From NCBI GenBank assembly GCA_029876055.1, contig CM056879.1, positions 186,001 through 250,000 on the forward strand: a stretch of 64,000 nucleotides of DNA, read 5' to 3'. The translations under genes were made by a program, and so were the position numbers. Origin of the DNA: Madurella fahalii. Taxonomy: Eukaryota; Ascomycota; Sordariomycetes; Sordariales. A model generated the notes under the pieces. That model saw only the letters and a program-made list of their open reading frames with translations, was not told the DNA's origin and searched no databases. Shown here piece after piece: positions 11,183 to 23,223 of the stretch; position 1 is the first letter of the stretch, and the number at the start of each line of letters is the position of its first letter.

Positions 11183-13589
11183 TGTTGGCCTCCTCGTGCC
11201 GTATGCGCCGCGTGCAGGACAAGAAGGGTGAGGGATTATGAAGGGAGATAGCGTTTGAAAGAATTGAACGGCGTGTCAATCATGGCCTGCTATGCCGACG
11301 CCAACATCACGGATGAAGCCGTGTGTTACCGGGAATCCCTTCCTACAGCCAGGAGGGGCGCTGAAATGGAAGACTGGTATGAACCGACAGATGCTGAAGG
11401 GTATCGACAGTGAGGGTCTATCTAATGGCTCTCCTCCCTAAGCCGGATGCAGCCTGAAATCCAAAGACTACGAAAACGGAGGGGAGAATATGGGGTTGGC
11501 TGGTCGCGTTAGAGCCGGCGGCAAGGAGCAAACGAATATCAGAGCCAAGCGCCCCAGGATAGCGATCAGCTCCCAACGCTCCTTGCTCGCAGCACGGGGC
11601 CGGAGAGCGAGAAAAAAGGATTCTCTCTATGCCGGTGCCCTTCGCACCGCTCAAAGGAGGCAGCGGGTGGTGTTTTCTGACCGAGCATGCCAAACCCGTG
11701 GTTTACTGCGGCAAAAGCTTCTTTTACAAATGTCGCAGCCTGCATGGGTCTCCCCACGGCACGGCAGTGCACACTCTCGCTTGATGGTCGAGTTGGGATC
11801 TGGGGTTGCTTTTACCCGATCCGGGGTAAGGGCGGCAATCAACTTGAGGATATTACCATGCCGCGAAATGACGGGTAAATGTGGCTGCCCAAAGGCAAGC
11901 AACCATAACAGCGTCTAGCAATGGTCCGGGGGCACCGGTGGGCTGGATAAGACGGGCATGAATGTGAGCGGCCAAGGTCTCGAGACGAGGCGAAGGGTTG
12001 CACCCGCCGCCGCCCCGGGAAACTACGATCGAACAGGGTCACAGTGAGTGCGCTGGCAGTTCAGTAACATGACAGAGGCTAGTAGTGCATTGTTTAGAAC
12101 CCCATCTTATCAACATACGCGGGCTTCGTCGTGGTAGGAGAGGAAGCAGCTTGTACCTATTCACGGGAGGGGCGGAGACTGGAGAGGATCGAAGTGGCCA
12201 GAAAGGTGGGGCCAGGATTGCTGGGAGGGAAACGGAAGCCAGATAAAGGCTAATGTGGTTAACATGGGGGATCTTCATACACTGGACCCGTTCGCGAGAT
12301 TCGCCTCTTCTGCCAGGGACGGTCAGACCGGGCTTGCGGGGTCCAGTGCAGAAATCTAGATCTACCTTAGGCTGAGAGCAGCGATCGCGGTCTACGCTAA
12401 TAATTGGTAAAGCCGGATGCTTGACCTGCAGTCTGAACAGTGCCCCAAGATCACAGCGCAAAGGGTCCCACGCCGCACCTTGACAAAACAGCAGCAAGGA
12501 GACCATGATCTAACGTGTTTGGCGTTGGTGTGAGCGAACTGTCCTGAGCTCCGCTCGAATTGCATCCATGCCAGGCACATCATACATGTGTCATGCACCT
12601 CGCAAAGAACAGGTTTCTGGCCGCATGCAATTGAGGTGTGCCTGTGCCATCAGACCCTTGGGCAATGATTACCTACCATCCAACCTGAGTTTCCCAGATT
12701 CCTTTATGATGTTTGGATTCCTCAGCCACACCCGACTTAGCCACTCTGCGGCTCAAGTGTCTCTTGCTATAACGTCCAGCAAGGATGTGATTGTACTACG
12801 CACAACTTGCTCCATTTTAAGGCTGACACATGCTGGCCTCTTGACAACTGGGAGTTAAGAACCCTCAGTCCCATGAGGTCCGGAAATCCTGGGGGCCCCC
12901 CATGGCCAAGAATTAAACTAATATCTTAGGTTGCATTTACTTTTAACTATAACTGCAGACCAACAGCTAACTTGTTAAGCGCACACTACTAGCTGAGGGG
13001 CGAAGCCGGCCGGTGCTTAACATCAGGAATGTGTTCTCTGCTAAAGAGCTATCCAAGCGACGTAGAACCCCGCCCGGGTAAGAATTGGCGCCCGCCGATC
13101 GCTGTTTATCAATTGGTTTGGCGAATGTTCCCTCAGTGGTGGACTCTTAAGAGTACCGACTCCCTGCCTAAGCTACCAATATGAAGTGAAGGATGTTGTG
13201 AAGCTTGAGCTGGGCTAGTTAGGTGCCTAGCAATCCTAGAAACCTGACTTACAGCTTCCTTGCCTACTCATGAAGGCGGGCCACCCCTACCCGTTGACAT
13301 TGTTTGTCAGGGAAAGCTACCTTACAGTGACATTTACCCCCTCTTAACTCTGCGCCTCTAACAAACTTGATGAGTTTTCGGGTCGGTCTGCCCTAGCGCT
13401 GGATCGCTTTGCCCGGACAGGGTTAGCACATCTGCTAGGCAGGGAACAGGGGTTGCCATTAGCCGGGCAGGGGACTCGGAGCTGCCACGACCTCTATTTA
13501 CAGACAGTTTGTACGAGTAATTAATTATGCAACCCGGAGGATCTGTGGCACCAGCAGCCGTAATCCGGACAGAATACAGTTGTTTTACT
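11183..13589. other. Intergenic region, no gene recognised
   Basis: About 2.4 kb upstream of both the minus-strand protease and the plus-strand zinc-finger gene. Short open frames exist on both strands (for example 12039-12506 minus) but none has a family pattern or a consistent splice model. It presumably contains two promoters. No tRNA, 5S rRNA or transposon ends were seen. Confidence 0.5.
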
Positions 13590-15003
13590 ATGGCAACCGA
13601 ACGAGTCAAGGAAGCGTCCAAGCCAACAAGAGGCCCACTGGAACGGGATGCTGGAGCTCGTCCTGCAGGCGCGGCAACGGGATCCGAACTTTTGAGAGGC
13701 GGCGAACTCTGCCAAGGACGCGAATTTGATTTGTGCGTGATGCCTGTCCTGGCACAGCCACACAGTCGGGAAAGGCCTACCCTAGTTCAGCTGAGAGAGG
13801 CCCAATCGAGCCAGTCTCACAACCGTGAGCATCTGCTGCCTCTGAATACGTCAGACTCTCCGCATCGCGATCCGAAACGCCGGCAGTGGCAAAATCCATC
13901 ATCGGGACAGTGCTGCGCTGCCGTGAGCAATGGGGTTGATCGGAATTGAATCAACGAATTCAAAACATGCAACGGGCACCGGCCGCATCACCTCCTTCCC
14001 CGGTCCCGCCGCAGCCTGAAGACTCACGCGCCCCATCCGAGAGCCGGAATGCCCCGGGGAGTAGCCCGCGCGCAACGACAAGCGTGCCTGATTGCCCCGA
14101 TTCATCCAACCGCAAGCCGCCGGGCCCGGGACCGCCTCCAGAACAACCGGGCAAGCGGCCCAACGACTCCGCGTCACAACCAGACTCTCAGTTGCGGCCG
14201 CAGCCACAGCACACTGCTCTGCATCCAAAGAGCGGAGCCCAAGGCCAACGGAAGCCCCTTCCCGGCTATCCTCGCCAGCCATCTGCGCCCCGTCTTCCCC
14301 ACCCCCTTCCTCCCATTACGGCGCTGCTACAACCGCCGCCACAGTACCCCCAAGCCCCGCCAGGCAGCTCTCCAGACCAGGTCCCCAGACCGCTGAGCGG
14401 CCACCTAGCGCCGTCGCCCAGCAGGCCAGAATCGTGTCCTCCATCCCGTCGCCCTCTACCGCTTATGCCCCCGCATGACTCGCATGGGCGACCATCGGTG
14501 CTGCCTACAATCCCCCCGTTACCGTCGACTACTAGCACTCTGGACTCGTCCCATAACGCTGCCCTTACCGAGTACGCCGCCGCCCGCGAGCGCACTCACC
14601 AGCACCGACCCTTCAAGTGCAACGTGTGTTCGCAACGTTTCAGTCGGAACCATGACCTGAAGAGACATGAGCGGATCCACGTTGCCGCGAAGCCTTTCCA
14701 GTGTGACCGCTGCCACAAATATTTCTCAAGGAAAGATGCCCTCAAGGTATGGCACGCCCGAGTGGATGGATAGTTGGAGGTTGGAGATGGCTAACATGCG
14801 CCCCCGCTTTAGAGACATAGTTTGGTCAAGGCTTGCGTGGAGAGGAAGCCTGGGCCTCCGAATCCGTCGCCATCACCTGATCCTCCGGAGACCCATGAAA
14901 GTGAAGATGGGGGAACAAAGACAAAGGTAAGACCTCAGCCACTCGCTGGAAGAAAAAAAGCGGCTGTGCCTAGAAACCCAACCCTAACCTTATATAGAAG
15001 TAG
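13590..15003 (+). CDS. C2H2 zinc-finger transcription factor
   Basis: Proposed exons are 13590-13922, 14015-14746, 14813-14926 and 14998-15003, for 394 residues. The first intron (GTGAGC...CCGCAG) joins MATERVKEASK... in frame to the proline-rich part; without it the gene would start at ATG 13967. The middle is very rich in Pro, Ser and Gln. Two fingers follow: CNVCSQRFSRNHDLKRHERIH, a C-X2-C-X12-H-X3-H finger, and CDRCHKYFSRKDALKRH ending in Cys (C-X2-C-X12-H-X5-C) after the 66-bp third-exon junction. This FSR-DLKRH/RKDALKRH pairing is common in ascomycete nuclear regulators. The last intron has a strong GTAAGA donor and CTAAC branch; if it is not spliced the frame runs to 15112. DNA target unknown. 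Confidence 0.75.
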
Positions 15004-15030
15004 AAAGAGAGAGAGAGGGAGAGAGAAATA
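15004..15030. repeat. (GA)n simple repeat in the 3' UTR
   Basis: An imperfect GA run immediately follows the proposed stop of the zinc-finger gene. If the last intron is retained, it would be translated as an Arg/Glu-rich stretch, which argues for the spliced model. Confidence 0.7.
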
Positions 15031-15639
15031 CGTCCATGCTGATCAGGCATACAAGGTTCTAGAGCCCACCCTAAAGCGGCACCGCTCAGTGACTGACTTT
15101 GGTCCCGCATGACCAAACGCGACCGATGCAGAACGGACTGGTGTTGGACTTGCAGTTATTGTCATGGGGCCGAACAGCAGCATCTACAGCCAAACGAGGA
15201 GGAAGCTTAGTTCTATCGCAGCTTCTCGCCTGTTTCCAGTTGAGATTGGCAACAATGAGCCCAGCGCAACGTCGGCTTGAGTCTGGTAAAACGTGCATTT
15301 TTGCCTTGAGGAGCCGGGAAATAAACAAAGACTAGTCATAAGTCGTAATTCCTAACTCGAAATAGCCGGAGACATATGTTAATAGGTATAGGGGCTGAGG
15401 ATAGCTGAGGTTAGTAGCGAGAATTCAGTCCTATGTTGCCTTTACGGCGACGTTGAGTAGCGTCCGAGCTGAAACACCTTGTCAACTCTCCAATTCTCTC
15501 AGCCTCCTTTTTCTAGTAGCGCCTCAGGTGACGGAAAATAGGGGCGTGGACTCTCAAGAACTGTGATGCGATCCGTCATTGAAAAGTCCAGCACACTACC
15601 CATGTTTCCCAACCAATCGGAGACCACTCCCGGTCATAA

Positions 15640-15731
15640 TCGGGTATGGTGTAGCGGTAACATCGTTGACTCTCACTTCACAGAAGTGACTGCTCTCTCA
15701 ACAGCCCCGGGTTCGACTCCCGGTATCCGAG
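15640..15731 (+). tRNA. tRNA-Glu (CTC), with a 21-nt intron
   Basis: A cloverleaf can be folded directly. The acceptor stem pairs TCGGGTA with TATCCGA (7 pairs, one G-T). The D arm is GTGT-AGCGGTA-ACAT. The anticodon stem pairs GTTGA with TCAAC, and the T arm is CCGGG-TTCGACT-CCCGG. The anticodon loop reads CT-CTC-A, giving anticodon CTC at 15672-15674 (codon GAG). An intron of about 21 nt (15676-15696) interrupts the loop one base after the anticodon, the canonical position for nuclear tRNA introns. The A box (TGGTGTAGCGG) and B box (GGTTCGACTCC) promoter elements are present, and a T run follows for RNA polymerase III termination. Confidence 0.93.
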
Positions 15732-15737
15732 TCTTGA

Positions 15738-15748
15738 TTTTTTTTTTT
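15738..15748 (+). terminator. RNA polymerase III T-run terminator
   Basis: Eleven T residues begin seven bases after the tRNA 3' end, as expected for Pol III termination. Confidence 0.85.
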
Positions 15749-15882
15749 AATTATATTTTATTTTCTAGTGACCCTCGTGGTAATTGCAGGTAGACACCGG
15801 TGTGTTATTTTGCATCTTAACGCACCAAGAACAAAATCGCGCCTCTATCTCCGCTCTTCTGCGCAACCCGGCCGCTTACAGC

Positions 15883-18561
15883 TCACGGCAGTCTCAGGAA
15901 CAAGTCGCGCAGCTTGGGGTATATTGGTGTCCTAAACGGGGTTAGTCGAGCCTAACTGTGCATTGCTGCAATGCTTACCCGAGTCCTGTAACAGGATCCC
16001 AGCCTTCCTTGACCTGGAAGCCTTCTCCGCCGCAGCCAGGGTTCGACCCGGTTGTGATGTCCGTAAATATTTCGGGGTGTTCATACTGCCGCCATTCTGT
16101 CAGCGTCATAATCTTTCAAAGGAATGGGAAAGGAGGGAGAAGGGGGAGAAGGGGGAGAAGGGAGGTGAGGTGGGTTGGAGCTTGGGGGTTTTTGGGGAAG
16201 AACGAGCTACTCACCAGCACCTGATGCACAAACCCAACGGGCCCCTTGCCCACTGCGAGCCTCTCCTCGTTGATCAGCGTCAAGATGGAAGCCCAGATCG
16301 GCGCCGCAACCGACGTCCCATGCATCCGGTTCGGGTACCCTCGGAGGACGACCCGGAAATTCTCCCCAATAGCCGCCACATCCGGATATCCCCTCCCGAC
16401 TTTGTTGAACAACTTGCCCGGCTCGGCCTGGATCTCACTGTAATTCCTCCCCCCGGAATTCACGTAACCCAGGCTGGAGACGTTCGCCTTCTCCAGATAC
16501 CCTGTCACATGCTTCTCCTGCCAGGGCGGCCGCGCGAATACGTTCGAGAATCCCCCGCCCGAGGCGAACCCGCTCGCGGCAGTCTCGACAAACTGGCCCT
16601 CTCTCTCCCCCTGCACGAGCGCCGTCGCGCCGACGCTGAGCACGTACGGGCAGTTCCCCATCGTCCTCGGCGCGTACACGTCGCGCCTCTCGCCGAGGCA
16701 GCCGCCCCGCGAGTCGAACCTCGTCCCGCCCACCCCAAAGTCGCCGCTCGACTCGACCACCGTCACTCCCTGCAGGGCGAGCTTCATGATCTCGAGGCAC
16801 TGCCGGCGCATGTAGTTGACCGGCCAAGAGTGCTCAGTGCCGCTGTAGCTGATGGAGATGACGTTGGTGGCCCTGTGGGCGCCGCACATCAGCGGCCCGT
16901 GGTACCCGCCATCGGAGGGGGCCGCGTTGGGGTTGGGGTACTCCGGGTCGCGGCAGAAGCGGTCGGCGCAGTTGCCCGTGAAGTTGAAGGCGTTCAGGGT
17001 ACAGTATGATTCGTCAAGGGCGTCGAAGAAGGCTAGACAAATTGCGAAGGTTTTTGATGGTGAGCGGAATGGACCAACTAGAAGACGGGGAGGAAGGGGA
17101 CGGATTGGGGAGGGAGGAGGGAGGCGTGACCAACTATTGAAGAAACCGGTGTAGCGTGTGCTGGGCCGCATCTGGTCCCTCTGGTACCACTCGTCGTCGG
17201 TCTGGAAAAGGACCGACTTTTGCGGCCAGATCAGCGGGATGGCCACTTCGAAGTCGAGGTCGGCTTCGTCACCTGCCGAGGAGACATCTTCGGTTGGGCC
17301 GTAGGCGCCGTTGATGGAGCGGAGTTTGGGGTGTGTGCCTTGCGGGACCCAGCTGTTTCTCCATGGTTAGCGGTCCTGCGACGATTGAAAGTCGCCAAGT
17401 TGCCGGCACTCACGGCGCAATGTATTTCCAGTACGTGTCCAGGTCCTGCTGGTGGTAGTGCTGCCTGAGGCTCTGAAATATGCCCAGCTCGTTCCCTCGG
17501 GCTGACCTGGTGCCGTTGGGAATCTGATATTGGGCTGGTTCAGGGGTCAGCGGGTTGTGAGGGAGGCTAGGGTGAGCGTCAAACTTTACCCCTGATGCAA
17601 TGTGGTGTAATCTCCTCGTTGCATGGACCCGTCACTCGGAAATGGCTGTTGTCGTCAACCGGCTCCGGCTGTGGGCGTGGCCTACATTTGTTCTTTCCCT
17701 TCCCCTTCCCCTTTCCCCTCCCCTTTCCCCCTTTCCCCGGCCTCCTCCACCTCCCGTGCCGTCGACCAAGCATCCGCTTAGCCACCTTCTCATCATCGCC
17801 ATCAGACATTAATTTGACTCCAGGTATAATATAGTCAATGTGATGTGACACATTGTGAGGGACATGATACCTTTGGGGGGGAGGTCAGCCGGATCCTGGG
17901 TGTGTCCGATTTGGGGCCGCTCAACTTACTCGGAGCACGCAACATTCTGGACGCCCGTCTCGAGGTGCTCAAAAATATGGTACTTCGTAAGGAGCAGTTC
18001 CTCAGCCTCCTGTACGGGTGCATCAAACTGGATCCACTGTCTCGAGAGTCCATTGTGGCAGCATGTTAGCAACCTGCACTTGCGATTCCTTCCGTCTTCT
18101 TTTACCCCTGAGCTGAGGCGGCCTCACCTGCTTGTTCTCCGACTGTGAGAGCCTCGTCTCCTGGATCCCGGCAGAGATCAACCAACGCTTCACCACGTCT
18201 ACCGAACGGTTCTCTGGCGCAAAGAAGTCGATAACCTTGTCCCGTGAGAGGTATTTCCCGTAATTTGGAGATCGCGGGTTCGAACTGTCAAGCTTTGTGA
18301 GATTGACCATGGCTGATCCAGGCAAGTAAGATGGACATCTTACATATCCATGAGCAATTCATGCCCGGCATCCACGTTAGACTGTCTTAGCCCGATACGC
18401 ATAGGCAGCGTCGACCGGGGGTCTGCGACTTCGCGCTTGACCCATCCCTCTAGGTGGCCGGGCTCGTGCCTCTCGTGGAGTACATGAGAGGACGAGGCCG
18501 GCTCTATTCCGAGGCTACAGAGACCCGTGATGCCGATGAGAAGAGCATTTCGGATCCGCAT
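15883..18561 (-). CDS. Sedolisin (S53) / tripeptidyl-peptidase-like serine protease
   Basis: Nine exons on the minus strand: 18561-18344, 18284-18128, 18036-17930, 17870-17590, 17534-17414, 17352-17135, 17032-16215, 16085-15979 and 15931-15883. All junctions keep phase and give 691 residues. A signal peptide is followed by a pro-kumamolisin prodomain (SNPRSPNYGKYLS; WIQFDAPVQEAEELL; ACSEYHVPHNVSHHIDYI). A linker of repeated Gly-Lys joins it to the catalytic domain. Catalytic residues are Glu324 and Asp328 in GDEADLDF and Ser608 in MHGTSVAAP, with the oxyanion Asp in ESSGDFG. Calcium-site-like DPVTGLGTP is near the end. It should act extracellularly at acid pH, releasing tripeptides or as an endopeptidase. 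The start ATG at 18561 is chosen over an upstream GTG. Confidence 0.93.
16131..16168. repeat. GGAGAA hexamer repeat in a sedolisin intron
   Basis: Several copies of GGGAGAA lie within the penultimate intron (16214-16086), which they lengthen to 129 bp. Confidence 0.75.
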
Positions 18562-19494
18562 TTTGGGGTTCACTGCGGCTCAGCTGGGGAGATCTCGACA
18601 GTGGGTAGATCGCGTTTCACCAAACATTTGTGTCCCGACAGACGGCCTCTGATTGGGAAGACTGGCGATTGCTACATGTAGTAAATCAACGTGGCAAACC
18701 AAGCTGAGGTGCGGAACCCCGGGATTCTATTTTGGTGCCTGGCCAGCTTGGCAGGGACGGATGGCCAAGAAAACCAGCACCTCGCAGTCTAAGGACCACA
18801 TTGGCTTGGTAATTAGGGCGTATGAATCCGCGGTGTTAGTAGCGATCCTTGCACCACGAGGCCGTGGGTAACGGCTGCTAAGCGACCGGGTAAATGACAG
18901 CCTTAATTGCGTGGTCTAGAACGCTCACCGCGGAGAGGCAGGATCCAGCTTTGGTATTGCCGCTTATTGATTACCACTCTCCCCAGACCGAAAACGGCAG
19001 TGAAAGGGCGAGTTCCGTTGCTAGCCTTATGCATTCTTGGTATTAGTTGCTAACTATATCGCAGGACCCCTGGCAGCCTCGCTCCCACCAAACGGCCCCG
19101 GAAATGGGGAATATGCTGAGCAAAATGCCGTTCGTACGAATACTCTGTTCCGTGCGCGGGCTGGTCATGGAGTCTGCTCCTACGACAAAAAGGTACGGTA
19201 CCTACCAGCAACAAAGGTGTCCAATATGCAGTGGTCTTGGCGCTTATTCCCTTCTTCCTCTCCGTCCTATTTTTATCCTTTCTTCCTCTTCTCCTCTGAT
19301 CTCGTCGTGTAGTTCGGACATGTCATGCACGCTGAGAAAGCTGTCTAGATAACCGGGAAAAACCGTCTCGACACGCTGGCGGCCTGCGGTCGCCGGTAAT
19401 GTTAAAGGCTACTTTACTAGCCACTACTGCTAATACGGACGCTACAGAAACGCTGTGTGATCCGGCGTCAAAGCATATTTCCGCGTCCCGGTCA
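18562..19494. other. Intergenic region
   Basis: About 930 bp between the sedolisin start and the 3' end of the NLR-like gene. Minus-strand frames here were checked for ankyrin, WD40 or TPR repeats that could extend the NLR; none was found. Confidence 0.5.
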
Positions 19495-22334
19495 TCATCT
19501 CTCGAGCAGCGCCAGATCCTTTGACCAAGTTATCTCGGACGTTGCGTCAGAGTTATACTTCGCCTTCACCAACAGATCCCCCAACGTGTGATGCACCAGT
19601 CCAATCTGAGGGTCGAAATTAACCTCTCCGGTGTGCTCAACTTCGACAAGCCCGCGAGAAAGGTGTATAAGGTCATCTAGAACGGGAATATCTTCCAGGT
19701 CGCTTCCACTCAGCGCGAAGCGCCATCGTACTAGCTTCGCGGGCCGGAAGAACGGGATGGGAGCTTGAAGCTTCCCATCGACGGCGCTGAGCAAACGGAG
19801 GGTAAAGCGTAAAAAGTCCAAGGTAGGCCCATGGGCTGAGCCGGAAAGTTTGCGGATAATACGACTGTAAACCCGGTACAGGGTCAACAAGTTTGCCTCA
19901 TCCCTGGCAACCACGTAGTTTTTCTTCACCTCCGCCAAAGCCGTTCGGACCTCCTTTGGGCTGTCCCACGCCGAGATCAACCGCCAGGCCAGTTTGACAA
20001 TGAGGAATCTGCATTCCGTCAGCAGCCGCCAGTTCCCAACTTCAGAATCGCCAACTTACACGCCTCCACACGACTCCCAGATGACGCGCTTGATCCCGTT
20101 CCTGGCTTTCGCCTTCTGGCACATAATAGGCAGCAGAGCATTCATTTCTCTGTCCAGAAACAGTTCGACATCCTCCTTGGCAGCTCGAATCTCCATTACT
20201 ATGTTGGACTCGAAGACCAATTTGCCGGGAAGCTCCCTCGGGGTTACTAAGACGTTCGCTTTAAAGATCCGTTGGAGCCGGGCAATCCATGACGCAACAT
20301 CTGCAGTGGCATCCGCCTCACGGTCTTCCTCTAGCATGTTGATGCGATTATGGAGTTCCAGTCCATCCAAGATCAAGAAGATCCTACCGGGGATCAAGAG
20401 GCTGCAGGCAAATCCGACACAATCCGCGATATATCTCTTCTTGATGTAGAATGGGCCTTGACATGCAATCAGTGCCGCGTCGCCTGCGAACCGCACAATG
20501 AGAGCGGCGAATAGCTGGCCTACAAGTTGTGCCGTGAAAGAGACATCCGCCGTTCCTTGAGAAAGATAACGATGGACATCGTGTATGCATGCAATGGTTA
20601 TTTTTGGGTTAGTTTCCGCGCGAGCTGCAAGGCTATTGACCACGAGGGATGCCATCACGGACTTTCCCGCGCCTGGGACGCCGGGGCAGATGAGCACTCG
20701 TCCCGCGGTCTCCATCCATGTCTGGACCTTCGGCGAGTTCAAGAACCACCGGCCCGACCCATCCTGTACGTGGCGGGTAAGGTAACGGTGATAGTCCGAA
20801 TCTTGCGGAGAGTGTAAGTGATCGCCGATGTCGATCCACGAATCCGCGTGGCGTACCTCGCTGTCCAATAGCAAACGGAACGAAAAGTTTCCTTCCAGCT
20901 CTTTCTCCATAACCAGTCCTCTTCGTTTAACCGTCTTGCCGGTGACTACGTCAGTTGTGTTTGAGGAGGACGATTGAGCGAACGAGAGATCAAGAACCGC
21001 GCGGAGCCGCTCAAACGGGTTCACATGCTTACGATTCGTACTCTCCACCCTACCGACCGCGGTGTGTGCGTCCAAGTGCATCTCAGTAGCATTGCCCTCC
21101 ACATCTCCATGCCGCTCGCTTGTATGGGCATCGGCGACTGTGTGGGTAGCTTTGGCCTTCCCTTTCCAAGGCTCCAAGTTACCGCGGCCCGCAGCGTTCG
21201 TACTGGGGGTTTCGAACTCGCGTTCCTGTGTTTTATCGTCTCCAGGGTGTGTGACCTCTTCAACGGTGGGTGTCACAGGTTAGAGGGATTTCCGACATGG
21301 GGAGGACTGATCAAAAACTTACCGAGTACCTGGGGTGTATTTCCTAGTAGGTTGGTGTTGCCATTTACACCTGCCCGGGCTGACTCCGCCTGGGTCCTCG
21401 GCTGTGCTTGGTACAATACTTGCTTCGCAAGGTCAGCTGCCATGGCAGCAGCATATCTTTCCCAAGTTTGGTGTGCGTCTGGGCTGTGAGCATCTACATA
21501 GGAACAAATGCCCCGGATGGCCAGAGAGGGGAGTTGATCCATGACCCTGTAGGTTCCGGAGTCGAAGCACAAAGTATCGTCCCCTGGGTGTTGGGTTATA
21601 GAGTTACGAAATTGGCCGTCTCTACACCGGACATCACCGCTCGCGATGGTGCCGCAACGGATAGCTGGAGGGGACCTATGTTCCCGGAGGACGGCACCAG
21701 CCCTGTCGCAATGGGGACACTGGGAATGCTCGATGCTATCCTGCGGGCCATGCTCAATGTGCGGCGTGTCAACGGCGAATACGATGTCTTCCGGAACTTC
21801 ACTCCCCTGGCGCGTCAGCATATCAGCCACGGCTGGGCTTGGTAGACTGGGTCCATGAAGTTTGGTTTGCGGTTTGCGATCATGAGCCCCGAGCAGATTC
21901 GTCAGCGCGGTTAGCAGCAGAGTCGACGGATTGTTCGGAGTATAGCTTGTTTGGCACAACCCATTCTGACTGGACATGCCAAGGTTGTACGTCCGGACTC
22001 TATTGCCGACCACCACGTCGCCGAGTTGAACACGCTTAGGCACGCCACCGGCAACGCCGACAATCAAGCAAAACCTGATAGAGGGGAACGTCGACAACAT
22101 TGACGCCGTCAAAGCGGCCGCTACATGACCGCCTTCCAAGCCGGCTGGCAGGCAGTAGATGACGACATTGAGTTTCCCGATGGAGCCGAGAGTGTATGTG
22201 TTAGTGTCGTTCGGCGGTTTGGGCAGGACGGCATGCGTCTGATCCAGCATCTTGGCTGCCCAGAATCTCTCCAACGGACTCATGCAGAGCCAGGCTGCAG
22301 TGTAGTCGCTGTGAGAAAGCGTCGGGAGGTCCAT
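19495..22334 (-). CDS. NLR-like STAND protein: PNP-UDP phosphorylase fold plus NACHT-type NTPase
   Basis: Three exons on the minus strand, 22334-21323, 21257-20060 and 20008-19495 (introns of 65 and 51 bp), coding for 907 residues. The N-terminus YTAAWLCMSPLERFWAAKMLD, NTYTLGSIGKLNVVI and FCLIVGVAGGVP match the purine nucleoside phosphorylase-type effector domain common in fungal NLRs. A long charged linker leads to an NTPase with Walker A GVPGAGKS (about residues 530-537) and Walker B IFLILDGLE (Asp about 635). The last exon continues into a winged-helix-like region (LIHLSRGLVEVE...LVHHTLGDLL). The protein then stops, with no ankyrin, TPR or WD40 repeats. Such proteins act in non-self recognition and heterokaryon incompatibility; a sensor role is inferred. 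The missing repeat domain suggests truncation or a repeat-less subtype. Confidence 0.85.
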
Positions 22335-23223
22335 GGTGACGGCGAAGTCCTAATCACAGCTGAATGTCCTGCTAGCTTGGCGCCGGACGAGGGCTGGTAT
22401 TTTGTTGCGATACTGGTTGGAGAGCGGGATTGGAACACTCGGATGGCGGGCGCACTGAATCGCCGAGATTGAAAAAAAAAAATGCTGAAGTGTCTCGAAT
22501 ACTAGCGATGCATCTGGCGTTGATGAAGTCAAGCACTTGGGAAAATTCTGCTTGCGTGTGAGAGATGGTTAGGTTTTAGGGGTGATTGAAGCTAGCGACC
22601 AAACTGACAAAAGCACCGGCACAATGGAGCGATGTCACTGCTCTCAGTTGTTGGGAAAGCAAGAAGGGCGTCACGGTTAACAAGAGACCGGTCGGGCAGG
22701 AGCAGCAAATGAAGCCGCGTCACCACGCTGGGTTTCTGGGAAAGCACGAAGGATGTTGCGGTTAACGGGGAGAGAGCAGGCCTGGTGGAAGAATGTTGTC
22801 GGAGACTCCGGTGGCCATTTCCATGGCCCTCTACGGTGGTTGGCATGAACAGCGCACGGGAACCACGTCGGACGCCATGAGGTAGGTCCTTACTTTCTTT
22901 TTCGGGCTGTAGCTAACTGTGCAGGGACAATGGTCATGTCAATGCGTGAAGAACAGTTGAAAAAGACAGCAAACACGATAGGGCAAGGATGGAAGACAAA
23001 TGAAGTACCACGAAGACTCCGACGACAGCACGGCACAGAAGAGAAGACAGGAAGCTACGAACTAGCATATACATATTGATCATCTATTTTTATATACGGG
23101 ATTAGTACCACAAGTGCCACGTCAAAGCAAGGTAATTCATGCCTTGGAAAGGGTTTTTTTTTTTTTTTTTTTTTTTCCAGATCCATTCCTCAGCATACCA
23201 CACACGCATTCGTGATTATCCAT
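22335..23223. other. Intergenic region with a 23-base T tract
   Basis: About 890 bp upstream of the NLR-like gene and downstream of the glucan synthase. It holds a duplicated, imperfect segment (GGGAAAGCA-AGAAGG-GTC/TTGCGGTTAAC near 22655-22680 and 22737-22765) and a T tract at 23154-23176. No gene was recognised. Confidence 0.5.
23154..23176. repeat. Poly-T tract
   Basis: Twenty-three consecutive T residues about 50 bp downstream of the glucan synthase stop codon, on that gene's strand a poly-A stretch in the 3' untranslated region. Such tracts are also prone to sequencing error. Confidence 0.9.

Noticed and set aside
16030..16060. GGTTCGA match near the sedolisin 3' end
   Set aside because: It is coding sequence of the protease, with no cloverleaf around it.
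15963..17009. 348-codon plus-strand frame opposite the sedolisin
   Set aside because: It is antisense to the sedolisin coding exons and crosses their introns. It has no family pattern and arises from the strong C/G third-position bias of the real gene.
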